64,000 bases of DNA from Agrobacterium pusense (GCF_900102105.1 NZ_FNBB01000013.1:62001-126000); one strand, 5' to 3'. Positions 1 through 9,461 are shown, counted from the first letter of the stretch. The notes: generated from the letters alone by a model not told the origin. Numbers and translations are program-made.

Positions 1-188
1 TCGCTTCCGGTGAAGTTTCGAACAACACGGGCGGCCTCATCCAGTGGCCGGTCTGGGCGCTGATCCCGATCGGTTTCAGCCTCCTTGCCCTGCAGGGTGT
101 TTCGGAGCTCATCAAGCGCGTCGCTATCCTGCGCGGCGTTATTCCTGATCCGGTTGCAGAGGCAGACGCCGAAGCGGCGATGCTCTGA
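1..188 (+). CDS. dctQ: TRAP transporter small permease, C-terminal end (partial)
   Basis: The reading frame is open from the window edge to the TGA at 186-188; the gene begins upstream. The visible 61 residues hold one hydrophobic segment (around PVWALIPIGFSLLALQG) and a short acidic tail, which is how DctQ small membrane subunits of TRAP transporters end. The identification rests mostly on context: it lies 16 bp upstream of the large permease and the three genes follow the usual small permease, large permease, binding protein order. DctQ helps couple the large permease to the periplasmic binding protein in the inner membrane. Most of the protein is not visible, so specificity cannot be judged from it. 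Confidence 0.8.
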   Translation, partial: ASGEVSNNTGGLIQWPVWALIPIGFSLLALQGVSELIKRVAILRGVIPDPVAEADAEAAML

Positions 189-204
189 TCGAAGGAAAAC
201 AATA

Positions 205-1710
205 ATGGCATTCATTGCGGAAAATCTCGCGCCAATCATGTTCGCGGCGCTCATCATCGTGCTGCTGCTCGGCTACCCGGTAGCCTTCGCCCTGGCTTTC
301 GTCGGCTTCTTTTTTGGTTTCATCGGGATCGAACTCGGGCTGCTGCCGGCAACCCTGTTTCAGGCCATTCCCGATCGCATATTCGGCCAGATGTCGAACG
401 AAACATTGCTTGCCATACCTTTCTTCACCTTCATGGGGCTGATCCTCGAAAAGAGCGGTATGGCGGAAGATCTGCTGGACACAATCGGCCAGCTGTTCGG
501 ACCCGTCCGCGGTGGCATTGCCTTCGCGGTGATTTTCGTAGGAGCGATTTTGGCGGCTACCACAGGCGTTGTTGCAGCCTCTGTCATCTCGATGGGTCTT
601 ATCTCGCTGCCGATCATGCTGCGTTATGGTTATGACCGCAAAATCGCCGCCGGCACGATCGCAGCGTCGGGCACGCTGGCGCAGATCATACCGCCAAGCC
701 TCGTCCTGATCGTACTCGCCGACCAGCTCGGACGCTCGGTTGGTGACATGTACAAGGGCGCACTTGTTCCGGGCCTGATGCTCGTAGGGGCTTATACGCT
801 CTTTATCATCATCACCTCGATCATCAGCCCGGCGAAGGTCCCGGCCCTGCCATTGGAAGCGCGGACTCTGCGTGGCGGCAAGCTGCTGCTGAAGGTCATC
901 ACCTCCCTGGTGCCACCTCTCGTGCTGATATTCCTTGTGCTGGGCACGATCTTCCTCGGCATCGCAACGCCTACGGAAGGCGGCGCGATGGGAGCGGTGG
1001 GCGCGCTTGCGCTTGCGCTCGCCAACCGCAAACTCAATTTCGGTCTCATACAGCAGTCGCTTTACGCCACCGCGAAGCTGTCGTCCTTCGTGCTGCTTAT
1101 CCTGCTCGGCGCACGGGTCTTTTCGCTGACGTTTTACGGTGTGAACGGGCATGTCTGGGTCGAACATCTCATGACGTCGGTCCCGGGCGGAGAAATCGGC
1201 TTCCTGATTGTCGCGAACCTGCTGGTCTTTTTCCTGGCCTTCTTCCTCGACTATTTCGAGTTGGCCTTCATTATCATCCCGCTCCTGGCACCTGTCGCAG
1301 ATGCTCTCGGCATCGACCTGATCTGGTTCGGCGTCATGCTGGCGGTCAATATGCAGACATCGTTCATGCATCCGCCCTTCGGTTTCTCGCTGTTCTTCCT
1401 GCGATCCGTGGCGCCGACACGCGCTTACAGGGATCGCATTACCGGGCAGACGATCCAGCCGGTGACGTCAACCCAGATTTACCTGGGTGCAATCCCCTAT
1501 CTCTTTATTCAACTTGCCATGGTCGTCATCATCATCGCCTTCCCAGGCATCGTGATGCACTACAAGTCTGGCGCCAAACAGGTCGATCCATCTGCCGTCC
1601 ATATCAATGTCCCGATGCCCAGCGCAGGCACGGACGCCGATCCTTTCGCGAATCCTTTCCTGGCGCCCGGCAACAGCGCGCCGAGCTTTGGAAAGCCCTC
1701 GACACCCTGA
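205..1710 (+). CDS. dctM: TRAP transporter large permease (DctM)
   Basis: 501-residue integral membrane protein with about a dozen hydrophobic segments, the transport subunit of a tripartite ATP-independent periplasmic transporter, which drives solute uptake with the sodium gradient. Family hallmarks seen include the N-terminal segment with PVAFALAFVG, the TTGVVAASVISMG stretch in the first half, ATPTEGGAMGAVGAL in the middle, and NMQTSFMHPPFGFSLFFLR near the C-terminus. The ATG at 205 was chosen over an in-frame start at 85 because the longer version would overlap dctQ by 100 bp and because GAAGGAAA lies just upstream of 205. The C-terminal 40 residues are a hydrophilic extension rich in Pro, Ala and Asp, not part of the transport core. 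Confidence 0.95.
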   Translation: MAFIAENLAPIMFAALIIVLLLGYPVAFALAFVGFFFGFIGIELGLLPATLFQAIPDRIFGQMSNETLLAIPFFTFMGLILEKSGMAEDLLDTIGQLFGPVRGGIAFAVIFVGAILAATTGVVAASVISMGLISLPIMLRYGYDRKIAAGTIAASGTLAQIIPPSLVLIVLADQLGRSVGDMYKGALVPGLMLVGAYTLFIIITSIISPAKVPALPLEARTLRGGKLLLKVITSLVPPLVLIFLVLGTIFLGIATPTEGGAMGAVGALALALANRKLNFGLIQQSLYATAKLSSFVLLILLGARVFSLTFYGVNGHVWVEHLMTSVPGGEIGFLIVANLLVFFLAFFLDYFELAFIIIPLLAPVADALGIDLIWFGVMLAVNMQTSFMHPPFGFSLFFLRSVAPTRAYRDRITGQTIQPVTSTQIYLGAIPYLFIQLAMVVIIIAFPGIVMHYKSGAKQVDPSAVHINVPMPSAGTDADPFANPFLAPGNSAPSFGKPSTP

Positions 1711-1792
1711 AATATGTCGGGCACCGAGGCGCCCGTCACAGCCTGCCGGCGCGCCAAACGCCGGAAACATCCAAAGAAGGAGGAGGTAATTC

Positions 1793-2905
1793 ATGAAGGT
1801 CAACCCAGGTCGCCGGCAACTATTGTCGGGCGGCGTGCTGGCAGGGGCGGCTGCGGCCGTTTCCACACTGGCAACGCCGGCCATAGCCCAATCTTTGCCC
1901 AACATTCGTTGGCGTCTCACGTCAGGCTTCCCGAATAATCTGGATACGATCTACGGCGGTGCCGTAGTCATGTCCAACGCCCTGAAGGCGATAACGGGAG
2001 GCAAGTTCGAAATCCAGGTTTTCCAGGCAGGCGAGATCGTCCCCGGCGCTCAGGCGATCGACGCGGTAAGAGCGAATACCGTCGAAATCTCCCATACCTG
2101 CGGATATTATTTCACCGGCAAGGATCCGACGTTCGCCATCGGCTCGACCATTCCGTTCGGGTTGAACGCCCGCCAGCAAAATGCCTGGCTTTATCACGGC
2201 GGCGGAAACGAAGCTTACAACGAGTTCCTGTCCGACTATGGCGTCATCGGCATTCCCGGTGGTGCGACGGGTGCCCAGATGGGCGGCTGGTATCGCAAGG
2301 AAATCAAGGGTCTCGAGGATATCAAGGGCCTCAAGATGCGCATTGCCGGCGTTGCTGGACAGGTGCTAGCCAAGCTCGGTGCCGTGCCCCAGCAGCTTCC
2401 GGGCGGCGACATTTATCCCGCGCTGGAGCGTGGAACCATTGACGCTGCTGAGTGGGTTGGGCCCTACGACGACGAAAAGCTCGGCTTCTACCAGATCGCG
2501 CCCTATTATTATTACCCCGCGTTCTGGGAGGGTGGACTGACGATCCACTTCTTCGTCAACAAGGATCAATATGCGGCCCTGCCCGATGAATACAAGGCAG
2601 CGCTGGACACCGCTTGCAAAGCCGCCAATATCAACATGCAGGCGCTCTACGACGTCAAGAACAAGGACGCGATCCGCTCGCTGGTGTCCAAGGGCACGCA
2701 GCTTCGACCGCTGCCCCGGGATGTACTCGACGCCGCCTACAAGGCGACCTTCGAACTCTACGACGAATACACCCAGAAGCACCCGGCATGGGCCAAGATC
2801 TATCCTGGCTGGAAGAAGTTTCGAGATGAGAGCTTTGAGTGGTTCCGCGTTGCCGAATATACCTATGACAGCTACGGCTATGCGATGCAGACGACAGGCA
2901 AATAA
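1793..2905 (+). CDS. dctP: TRAP periplasmic substrate-binding protein, TakP-like
   Basis: 370 residues. It starts with a twin-arginine style leader (GRRQLLSGG followed by an Ala-rich hydrophobic stretch and an AIAQS cleavage region), so it probably reaches the periplasm through Tat. The mature part resembles TakP, the 2-oxo acid binding protein of Rhodobacter: WRLTSGFPNNLDTIYGG at the start, GGDIYPALERGTIDAAEWVG in the second half, and GPYDDEKLGF right after it; the Trp-Glu-Val-Gly region carries ligand and sodium contacts in TakP. A strong AAGGAGGAGG precedes the start. I infer a pyruvate-like or other 2-oxo acid substrate from family resemblance only. It is the last gene of the TRAP operon. 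Confidence 0.92.
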   Translation: MKVNPGRRQLLSGGVLAGAAAAVSTLATPAIAQSLPNIRWRLTSGFPNNLDTIYGGAVVMSNALKAITGGKFEIQVFQAGEIVPGAQAIDAVRANTVEISHTCGYYFTGKDPTFAIGSTIPFGLNARQQNAWLYHGGGNEAYNEFLSDYGVIGIPGGATGAQMGGWYRKEIKGLEDIKGLKMRIAGVAGQVLAKLGAVPQQLPGGDIYPALERGTIDAAEWVGPYDDEKLGFYQIAPYYYYPAFWEGGLTIHFFVNKDQYAALPDEYKAALDTACKAANINMQALYDVKNKDAIRSLVSKGTQLRPLPRDVLDAAYKATFELYDEYTQKHPAWAKIYPGWKKFRDESFEWFRVAEYTYDSYGYAMQTTGK

Positions 2906-2921
2906 GCCCGCATAAACGCGT

Positions 2922-2962
2922 ATCGGGCCCCGGGATGGCGACATTTTCGGGGACCCGATTTT
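2922..2962. terminator. Hairpin between convergent dctP and the response regulator
   Basis: ATCGGGCCCC at 2922-2931 pairs with GGGGACCCGAT at 2949-2959 (one bulged base), followed by TTTC on the plus strand. It sits between two convergent genes and may end transcription from both sides. Seen by eye; no energy was computed. Confidence 0.55.
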
Positions 2963-2972
2963 CAGCCTCGTC

Positions 2973-3605
2973 TTATTCTTTGATGAGGCCGTTATCTACC
3001 GCATATCGAATAAGGCCGGCGGTCGTCGCGATATCAAGCTTCCGCTTGATGTTCTTGCGATGGGTTTCCATCGTACGCTCGGAGATATCGAGCGCCAGAG
3101 CAGCATCGCGATTACTTTTCCCGCGTGCGATCAGAAGCAGAACGTCCTGCTCACGTGTCGTCAGCTCCTTCAGTCTCCCGGATGATCCCTCCATAAGAAC
3201 ATCGCGGACACCTGAGGAAAAATAGGTTCCGCCGGCGGCCACGGTTTCGATTGCCACCACAATTTCTTCGATCGCCACGTCTTTGAGGATATAACCGGCA
3301 GCACCATACATGACCGACGTCGATATATATTCCCGGCTGTCATGCATGGACAGCATCAGCACCCGAGAGGAAAGCTGCTTCTCCCTGAAGAGCTCAAGAG
3401 CATCGATGCCATTAATCTGTGGCATGTTAATATCCATCAGTACGACATGGGGTTGCGTGGCGACAGCCGTATCAATACCCGCCGTGGCAGAGGCCGCGGT
3501 CCCAACGACCTCAATATGCTCATACGTCTCAAGCACAGCCTTCAACCCGTCCAGAACCAGAGGGTGATTATCGACGAGAAGGACACGGATCGAATGACGA
3601 TTCAC
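2973..3605 (-). CDS. NarL/FixJ-type response regulator
   Basis: 210 residues: receiver domain (about 5-122) with acidic pocket VDNH near residue 12, phospho-acceptor Asp58 in VVLMDINMP, conserved Ser/Met and Lys108 (ILKD), then a LuxR-type HTH domain (about 145-205; ELTTREQDVLLLIARGKSNRDAA region and ERTMETHRKNI recognition helix). It starts with GTG, and this GTG overlaps the TGA of the kinase gene upstream by 4 nt, so the two are translationally coupled partners. Because the pair faces the TRAP operon convergently, I infer that it controls uptake of the same substrate class; the sequence does not prove that. Confidence 0.93.
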   Translation of the reverse strand: MNRHSIRVLLVDNHPLVLDGLKAVLETYEHIEVVGTAASATAGIDTAVATQPHVVLMDINMPQINGIDALELFREKQLSSRVLMLSMHDSREYISTSVMYGAAGYILKDVAIEEIVVAIETVAAGGTYFSSGVRDVLMEGSSGRLKELTTREQDVLLLIARGKSNRDAALALDISERTMETHRKNIKRKLDIATTAGLIRYAVDNGLIKE

Positions 3606-5068
3606 TCTGCAGCCTCCTGCAGACGTTGGCCTCGATCCTTCATGGCGGTAATTGGCAGGACCGCGCGCAGAACAGTGCCTTTTGCGGAGCTTTCGACTTC
3701 AAGCCTGCCCCCGAAATGGGTCATGCGTTCCTGCATGTTTCTCAAGCCAAGGCCTTTGCTGGCCGGCATCTCCTTCTCTGTCCGGGCGGCTGGAAATCCG
3801 CGGCCATTATCGCTGACGACCATCTGCACCCTTTCATCCCGACTGGAGAACCTGATGGTCACCTGCGTTGCATCGGAATGGCGCTCGATATTGGTGAGCG
3901 CTTCCTGCGCAACACGATAAAGGGCGACGCGTGCTTCAGGAAGCAGCATGTGCTTGAAAGCCACGGACTCAAGCGTGGCCGCGATGCCGGTTCGTTCTGA
4001 AAAGCTTGAAATCAGTGCTTCCAGCGCCGCAGATAACCCCAGATCGTCGAGAACGCGGGGTCGCAAATCATGAGAGATACGACGGACCTCCTTGATCGCC
4101 TCGGTCAATGCCGACGCACCCTTGCCAATCGCTTCGACAGCGCCCGTGTTTTCCGGCGTCACCTTGCGCCGCGCAAGATCGATTGCGAACCGGACGCCGA
4201 CCAGATTTTGAGAGATGCCGTCGTGCAACTCGCGAGCGATGCGCAGGCGCTCCTCTTCTTGAGTATCTATCACCCTCTGCATCAATGCTTTGAGACGCCC
4301 GTCTGCCAGTCTTTGCTGGCGCAGATTGAGCACCATACATGTGGCAAACACCAGCAGCACCGCAGGGACCGAAAACAATGCAACAATCAGGAAATTCCAT
4401 GTGATGGAGTGACGTAGTTCTTCCTTGGCCGCCGCCGTCGCCGCGAAAACATCATCCAGATAGACCCCTGTGCCGATCATCCAGCGCCATTTGTCGAGGC
4501 CGGCGGCGAAAGAAAGCTTGTCAGCCATCTTGCGTGTGGAGGGTTTCTCCCATTTGTACTGGACGAGGCCACCCCCCTCCTTGGCTTTCTGAATCAGGTC
4601 GTAGATAACCCTGTTGCCGTCAGGATCATAGAGATCGAGCCAGTTATTGCCGGGGCGGAAATTCTGCCGCGGATGAACGACATTTATCCCATCATAGTCA
4701 TAAACGAAGAAATAACCGTCCCTGCCATAATCGAGGTCTGTCAGAATACGCTTGACCTCTTCCTTGGCGGTTTCGTCATCCGGTCCCGCTTTATCGTAGA
4801 CCGAACGGATCGCGGAAAGGGCGAGATTGGTGAGGTTGAGAAGTTCAGCCTCTTTTGCCGCAAGCATGTTTCGCTCGAAGGCATCGATACTGGTGCGTGC
4901 CAGCGTCATGGACTGCCAGGTGATGAGCGCCGTAATAACGATAATGGCAAGAACAAGGGGCCCTATTGCCAGTGCAAGGATCTGGTTCCTGAGTCTCATG
5001 CGGCCCCTCCGACACATTCGCTCCGACGCATCTTCACCTAACAACAGTTCGCGCTGCAAGTCGAGCAT
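3602..5068 (-). CDS. Sensor histidine kinase with periplasmic Cache domain
   Basis: 488 residues from ATG 5068, or 465 from an internal ATG at 4999 (MRLRNQ), which is closer to the usual start just before the first membrane helix. Order: TM1 (about 30-52), single-Cache sensor with the YGRDGYFFVYDYDG and GTGVYLDDV signatures (about 60-207), TM2 (about 222-247), HisKA_3 dimerisation domain with phospho-acceptor His282 in ARELHDGISQNL, and a HATPase_c domain with N-box ALTNIERHSDA and G-boxes SDNGRGF and GLGLRNMQER. sCache sensors of this kind bind small carboxylates. The gene overlaps its response regulator by 4 nt. Ligand is unknown; a carboxylate carried by the neighbouring TRAP system is the obvious candidate. 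Confidence 0.93.
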   Translation of the reverse strand: MLDLQRELLLGEDASERMCRRGRMRLRNQILALAIGPLVLAIIVITALITWQSMTLARTSIDAFERNMLAAKEAELLNLTNLALSAIRSVYDKAGPDDETAKEEVKRILTDLDYGRDGYFFVYDYDGINVVHPRQNFRPGNNWLDLYDPDGNRVIYDLIQKAKEGGGLVQYKWEKPSTRKMADKLSFAAGLDKWRWMIGTGVYLDDVFAATAAAKEELRHSITWNFLIVALFSVPAVLLVFATCMVLNLRQQRLADGRLKALMQRVIDTQEEERLRIARELHDGISQNLVGVRFAIDLARRKVTPENTGAVEAIGKGASALTEAIKEVRRISHDLRPRVLDDLGLSAALEALISSFSERTGIAATLESVAFKHMLLPEARVALYRVAQEALTNIERHSDATQVTIRFSSRDERVQMVVSDNGRGFPAARTEKEMPASKGLGLRNMQERMTHFGGRLEVESSAKGTVLRAVLPITAMKDRGQRLQEAAE

Positions 5069-5116
5069 CCCCGGGCCCGTGACCAGGATGCCGTAACAAG
5101 CCTTTTTGACCGACGC

Positions 5117-5521
5117 TTAGTCTTTGGCTCGACCCGGAAGATCGGTTAGGCTCTGCGCCCATGGCAAAGCCGAAGAGCACCAGATCTGCGAACGGGGCCT
5201 CAGTTCCTGACGCTGGTTCACCGTTCCCAGTCTGATCCCAATCTGCTCTGCATCCTCGTGCTCTCCGGTCGTGTAGACGGGCGATCCGCAGTCGGCACAG
5301 AAGAACTGGAGGCGCCGGCGGCCATTGTCGGCGGTTTTTACGTAAAGTCTGGGCGTACCGGACGTGATCTCGAAGCGGTTGCGGTGTGTGCTGACGGTCA
5401 CTCTATACGCGGAGCCGGTCAACCTCTGGCAGTCGGTACAGTGGCAGATTGCGACGTCCTGCGGGTCAATCTCGGCTTCATACGTGATCTTTCGGCATTG
5501 GCATGCGCCATCGATGTGCAT
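5117..5521 (-). CDS. GFA / Mss4-like zinc protein
   Basis: 134 residues of the glutathione-dependent formaldehyde-activating enzyme (GFA, CENP-V) family. Zinc-binding cysteines are visible: CQCRKITYE near the N-terminus, AICHCTDCQRLTGS (the CxxC-type second site), and FFCADCGSPVY. AAAGGAG lies about 7 nt before the ATG. Many members of this family have no shown formaldehyde activity, so the enzymatic name is not safe. It stands alone here, on the same strand as the kinase but 49 bp from it. Confidence 0.88.
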   Translation of the reverse strand: MHIDGACQCRKITYEAEIDPQDVAICHCTDCQRLTGSAYRVTVSTHRNRFEITSGTPRLYVKTADNGRRRLQFFCADCGSPVYTTGEHEDAEQIGIRLGTVNQRQELRPRSQIWCSSALPWAQSLTDLPGRAKD

Positions 5522-5578
5522 GTGAGGCTCCTTTCATTGTTGCTATTGAAACGTCGAGGATGCCTCCCCAGTTCGACA

Positions 5579-6478
5579 TTAAATCTGCCCCGCCCGCGCC
5601 GCGTCGTGGGCGTGGCCGTCCTTGCGCCTGCGTCGTTCGCGCATTTTCGCCTGCCGTCTCGCATCCCGCAATTCGTCCAGTGTCGGCTGCCACCAACCGC
5701 GGTTCCTATCAAACTGGATCGGCTCGTGTTGTGCCGGCCAGGTGTGAATCAGCTCTTCCAGTGTGGGCAATCGCCACAGTACCCACACATGTTCATCGCT
5801 GACGCCAGGATGGTGCTCTGCGACCTCTGCCGGATCGACAAGTTCTCCGGTAACTTCGGTGGCGACAACTACGCCATAGGCAGGCGTAGCCACCGGTCGT
5901 CCTAGGGGCGGCATTTCGTCACTTGCAACAGGAAGCCTTTTCTTCCTGCGTTCCGCCGCGCGCCGCTTTGTCCTGGCTTCTTCCTCCGTGCCTCTTCTGG
6001 CTTGGGCTCTCTTGCGTCTTTCCTCTGGTTCTGCCCGTTTTGCAGCATCTTCAATAGCTTCCCATCGCTGCTGTAGTTCCTCATAGAATGCAAAGGGCAC
6101 TTCCCAAGCTTTGGCTTCACCGTTCCAGCGGGCGAAGGAAATCTGTCGTAGTTCGTCAACGACCTCACGGGAATAGGGCGTTCGGACGCGGAAACCGCCG
6201 TCGTGGACCTCCAGGTATGGGCTCAGTATAGGCTCAAACTCGAAGAGGTCGCGTCCCCTCTCCTCCTCGAAGGGAGCCTTGCGGTCGGCTTCCGACGCCA
6301 GCCACCGGTCAATCCGGCGCCGCGCGGTGCTGCCGGGAACCGTCCACGCCTGTAGGCGGTCACTCCATCGCGCCTTGGGAAAAGTCTCTCGGAACCGTGC
6401 GACAGTCATGCGGTCGAACGGAAACGACACCGTTTCCAAAACCGGGTTGTTAGGGTGATGCTCTTGTTCGTCGTCCAT
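5579..6478 (-). CDS. Protein with two HARP-like repeats and a basic coiled-coil region
   Basis: 299 residues, no signal or membrane segment. Two similar units are visible: residues about 20-62 (ending KARWSDRLQAWTVPGS) and about 97-142 (ending FARWNGEAKAWEVPFA). Each has the pattern of a short helix followed by a W-strand-W-x-VP block, close to the HARP domain of SMARCAL1-type annealing helicases and of some phage and plasmid proteins. Residues about 145-185 are a charged Arg/Lys/Glu stretch likely to be helical; the C-terminus is very basic. The repeats suggest nucleic acid binding, but no enzyme domain is present. It lies upstream of repABC on the opposite strand and may be a plasmid maintenance accessory; that is inference. 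Confidence 0.65.
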   Translation of the reverse strand: MDDEQEHHPNNPVLETVSFPFDRMTVARFRETFPKARWSDRLQAWTVPGSTARRRIDRWLASEADRKAPFEEERGRDLFEFEPILSPYLEVHDGGFRVRTPYSREVVDELRQISFARWNGEAKAWEVPFAFYEELQQRWEAIEDAAKRAEPEERRKRAQARRGTEEEARTKRRAAERRKKRLPVASDEMPPLGRPVATPAYGVVVATEVTGELVDPAEVAEHHPGVSDEHVWVLWRLPTLEELIHTWPAQHEPIQFDRNRGWWQPTLDELRDARRQAKMRERRRRKDGHAHDAARAGQI

Positions 6479-7168
6479 TTCAGAAAACGATCCGCCGCGG
6501 GCCCGGTTGCGTCCAGTGCACGAATTTTAAAAAACTAAACGCGCCGCTAACCCGTCCGCGAGACAATCCCCGACAGAAGCTGACCGACGAATGCCAGGGA
6601 ACCCATGATGATGGTGATCGGTCTTGCAACGGCTGACTTCGCGCGCCGACTTGCCGTCAACAACACAGACGGCGGCGACACGAAGACATGGAGTGCATTC
6701 GTCCCCGGCACCCCGGCATCAGGGCCGAGAGCCGTGCGAAAGCTGTCGTTTTTGATGCTGCCGTTTTTGATAAGTAGTAGCGTCGCCAAGGGCGTTCGCG
6801 GACGAGACGTATCTTCGGCGGTCGCTGCGCCGGTTTCGCGGGCTCTCGTCAGGAAGCGCCAGCTCGGCCAGATCGTGCAATAGTCTGTCACGGCCTGGAA
6901 TCTTGCTCTCATGTATTGGGCGGCCGAGGCAATGCAGGCAATAGTGAAAACATAAGTTTGGATAGATGACCGCAACGCGTTTTTAGACAGGCCGCGGCGA
7001 CCAGCAATTTACGCGACAGGTTGTAGCCGTTTCAGCGTCACGGCCTCAACGGCAGATGATCCCCTTGAGGGTCGATCAACCCTTATCTCTGGACGTAGCG
7101 CGAGAATCATGTTGTATCTTTGGCGGGATTTAGTCGGCAAACCGAACTTTGCCCGCCAAGGGGACGAT
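6479..7168. other. 690-bp region upstream of repA without a supportable gene
   Basis: Short reading frames exist on both strands (for example 6547-6975 minus, 6605-6883 plus) but none has a family signature, a good ribosome-binding site or neighbours that would make it convincing. The region must hold the promoter of the repABC operon. The last 60 bases before repA contain an open in-frame extension (from 7109) that I treat as leader. Confidence 0.5.
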
Positions 7169-8392
7169 ATGGCGATAGCGAATAAGATCGAAGCGGCGAT
7201 TGTGCAGAAGGAAGATGCGGGCGGCAAGATAGCACGTCACGCAAGCCTTTTGTCGCAGCAATTGCAGGAACTGCGAACACGCATGTATCCGCCTAAGTCA
7301 GAAAAAAGCCTGCGCCCCTTCCTGACCAACGAAGTATCCAAACTGACGTCAATTCCTGATTCCACCCTGAAACTTCTCTCGAGTGAGGGGCGTGGTCCGA
7401 TTCCCGGGCGGCTGGAAAACAATCATCGCGTCTACACCCTGGCCCAGATCAACGAATTGCGGGAGCTTTTCGCAAGCCAGAAGCCTGCAGATGCATTGAG
7501 ATTCTTGCCCCGGCGCCGCGAGGGTGAACACCTTCAGGTGGTGGCAATCGCCAACTTCAAGGGCGGCAGTGCCAAGACCACGACCTGCGTCCACCTTGCG
7601 CACTATCTCGCCTTGCAGGGCTATCGTGTCCTTGCACTGGACCTCGATCCGCAGGCGTCACTCTCCGCTCTCTTCGGCGCCCAGCCTGAATTTGACGTAG
7701 GCGCCAATGAGACGATCTATGCGGCGTTGCGCTATGACGATGCAGAGCGTCGGCCGATCCGCGACATCATTCGCAAAACATATTTCGACGGCATCGACCT
7801 GATACCGGGCAACCTCGAGGTCATGGAATATGAGCACGAGACGCCCAGGGTTCTGGCGCAGAAATCCGGCTCAGGGGCAATTTTCTTCGAGCGCTTGAAA
7901 CTGGCATTGGCCGAGGTGGATCAGGACTACGACGTCGTGATTCTCGATACCCCTCCTTCCCTTGGGTTCCTCACCCTCAGCGCGATCTACGCCGCCACCA
8001 GCATGATCATCACCGTCCATCCGGCAATGCTTGACGTGGCTTCGATGAGCCAGTTCCTGTTGATGATGGGAGACCTGATCAGCGTGCTGAACGAAAGCGG
8101 CGCACAACTCGATCAGGATTTCATTCGCTATCTGGTTACCCGCCACGATCCGAACGACGCGCCGCAGTCGCAGGTAGTCGCGATGATGCGTCATCTGTTT
8201 GGCACGGATGTCCTCCTGCCGACCTTGATCGAGAGCACGGCTGTGGAAGCAGCGGGGCTTGCGAAGCGCTCCATCTATGAACTCGAAATGGGCCAAATCG
8301 GTCGTGACACGCATAAACGTGCTCGCGAGGCGGTTGACGCCGTGAACGAAGCGATCGTGAAACTCATCAACACAAGTTGGGGGCGTACATGA
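7169..8392 (+). CDS. repA: Plasmid partitioning protein RepA (ParA family)
   Basis: 407 residues. An N-terminal helix-turn-helix region typical of RepA (about 50-120; EVSKLTSIPDSTLKLL) is followed by the ParA ATPase domain: deviant Walker A FKGGSAKTTT (about 155-165), A-prime region ALDLDPQASLSALFG, and Walker B VVILDTPPSLGFL. RepA uses ATP to move and segregate plasmid copies with RepB-parS and also represses its own operon. The ATG at 7169 (AAGGGGA upstream) was preferred to an in-frame start at 7109. Its stop overlaps the repB start as ATGA, so the pair is translationally coupled. Confidence 0.95.
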   Translation: MAIANKIEAAIVQKEDAGGKIARHASLLSQQLQELRTRMYPPKSEKSLRPFLTNEVSKLTSIPDSTLKLLSSEGRGPIPGRLENNHRVYTLAQINELRELFASQKPADALRFLPRRREGEHLQVVAIANFKGGSAKTTTCVHLAHYLALQGYRVLALDLDPQASLSALFGAQPEFDVGANETIYAALRYDDAERRPIRDIIRKTYFDGIDLIPGNLEVMEYEHETPRVLAQKSGSGAIFFERLKLALAEVDQDYDVVILDTPPSLGFLTLSAIYAATSMIITVHPAMLDVASMSQFLLMMGDLISVLNESGAQLDQDFIRYLVTRHDPNDAPQSQVVAMMRHLFGTDVLLPTLIESTAVEAAGLAKRSIYELEMGQIGRDTHKRAREAVDAVNEAIVKLINTSWGRT

Positions 8393-9414
8393 CGAGCAAG
8401 TCGCGCAAATCGATTGTGGCAAACTTCGGTTTGCTTTCTGCCGAGTTGGAAAACCGGCTCTCGACCGAGAACCCGACCCCCGCTCCCCAGCCCGTGCCAA
8501 CTGCGCGAGTGGGCGCAGGCGTGATCGGTGCGGCGCATCGGGCGATCGACGACATCAAATCTGAACGCGACCGCCTGAAGGCTCTGGTCGAAGCCGGCGG
8601 AGGCACGATCCGCGAACTCGATCCCTTAAGTATCGACCCCTCGCCCTTTCCTGATCGTCTTCCTGACGATGATGCGGCCGATTTCGAGGCGTTCCGGAAC
8701 TCGATACGGTCCGAAGGCCAGAAGGTTCCCATACAGGTCCGCAAATCACCTTCGTCTCCTGACCGCTATCAGGTGATCTACGGCCACCGCCGGCTCCAGG
8801 CAGCCAGAGACCTTGGAATTCCGGTCAAGGCGATCGAGGTCGAGATTTCCGACGTCGAACTTGCTATCGCACAGGGTATTGAAAATGCTGATCGCCAGGA
8901 TCTGACCTGGATCGAGCGCGCCCTCTTCGCCCGCCGCATGGATGATGCTGGTGTAAAGCCTCGGGATATCAAGGCTGCGCTGTCTATCGATGACCCCGAG
9001 CTCGCTCGCATGCGGTCCGTCTACCGTGTCGTCCCGACCGAAATCATCGAAGCAATCGGGCGGGCGGGCAAGGTCGGTCGCCCGAGGTGGGCCGACTTTG
9101 CAAAGAACTATTCCGAAAGGCCGGATCTCCACGATGCATTGAGGAATGTTTTATCCGGCAGCGCCGAAAAGCGCCTGGGATCGGACCAGAAGTTTCTTGC
9201 AGCATTCAATGCTCTCAAACCTGAGGCCCCCCAGAAGGACACTGGAAAGTCCATTGCTGGACCCGCAGGCGAGCAACTGGGCAGGCTTGTTCGTACCGCG
9301 AACGAGGTTCGTATTTCAGCGCACACAGCGTCAGCGAAGGAATTCCTGAGCTTTATCGAATCGGAGTTGCCGACGCTGGCTGAGCGCTTCAGTCGTGAGA
9401 AGTCTAAGAACTGA
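8389..9414 (+). CDS. repB: Plasmid partitioning protein RepB (ParB family)
   Basis: 341 residues from the ATG that overlaps the repA stop; an in-frame TTG at 8377 is less likely. The ParB nuclease-like fold is seen as VPIQVRKS, then YQVIYGHRRLQAARDLG (ParB box with GHRR), then the TWIERALFARRMDDAG stretch that leads into the HTH used for parS recognition. RepB binds parS palindromes and hands the complex to RepA. Likely targets in this window are the four palindromes at 14868-15186. The N-terminal 40 residues are Ser/Pro-rich and probably the RepA-contacting arm. Confidence 0.95.
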   Translation: MTSKSRKSIVANFGLLSAELENRLSTENPTPAPQPVPTARVGAGVIGAAHRAIDDIKSERDRLKALVEAGGGTIRELDPLSIDPSPFPDRLPDDDAADFEAFRNSIRSEGQKVPIQVRKSPSSPDRYQVIYGHRRLQAARDLGIPVKAIEVEISDVELAIAQGIENADRQDLTWIERALFARRMDDAGVKPRDIKAALSIDDPELARMRSVYRVVPTEIIEAIGRAGKVGRPRWADFAKNYSERPDLHDALRNVLSGSAEKRLGSDQKFLAAFNALKPEAPQKDTGKSIAGPAGEQLGRLVRTANEVRISAHTASAKEFLSFIESELPTLAERFSREKSKN

Positions 9415-9461
9415 TCGAAGCCGCAAGCGGATTTCGACACGAATTCAGGAAGGAAAGCGCG

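Noticed and set aside
139..1371. 410-codon frame on the minus strand inside dctM
   Set aside because: Antisense shadow of a high-GC membrane protein gene; its product is full of Arg, Asp, Gln and His with no family pattern.
6547..6975. 142-codon frame upstream of repA (minus), and 6605-6883 (plus)
   Set aside because: They overlap each other, neither has a family signature or a good start, and the region is the expected repABC control region.
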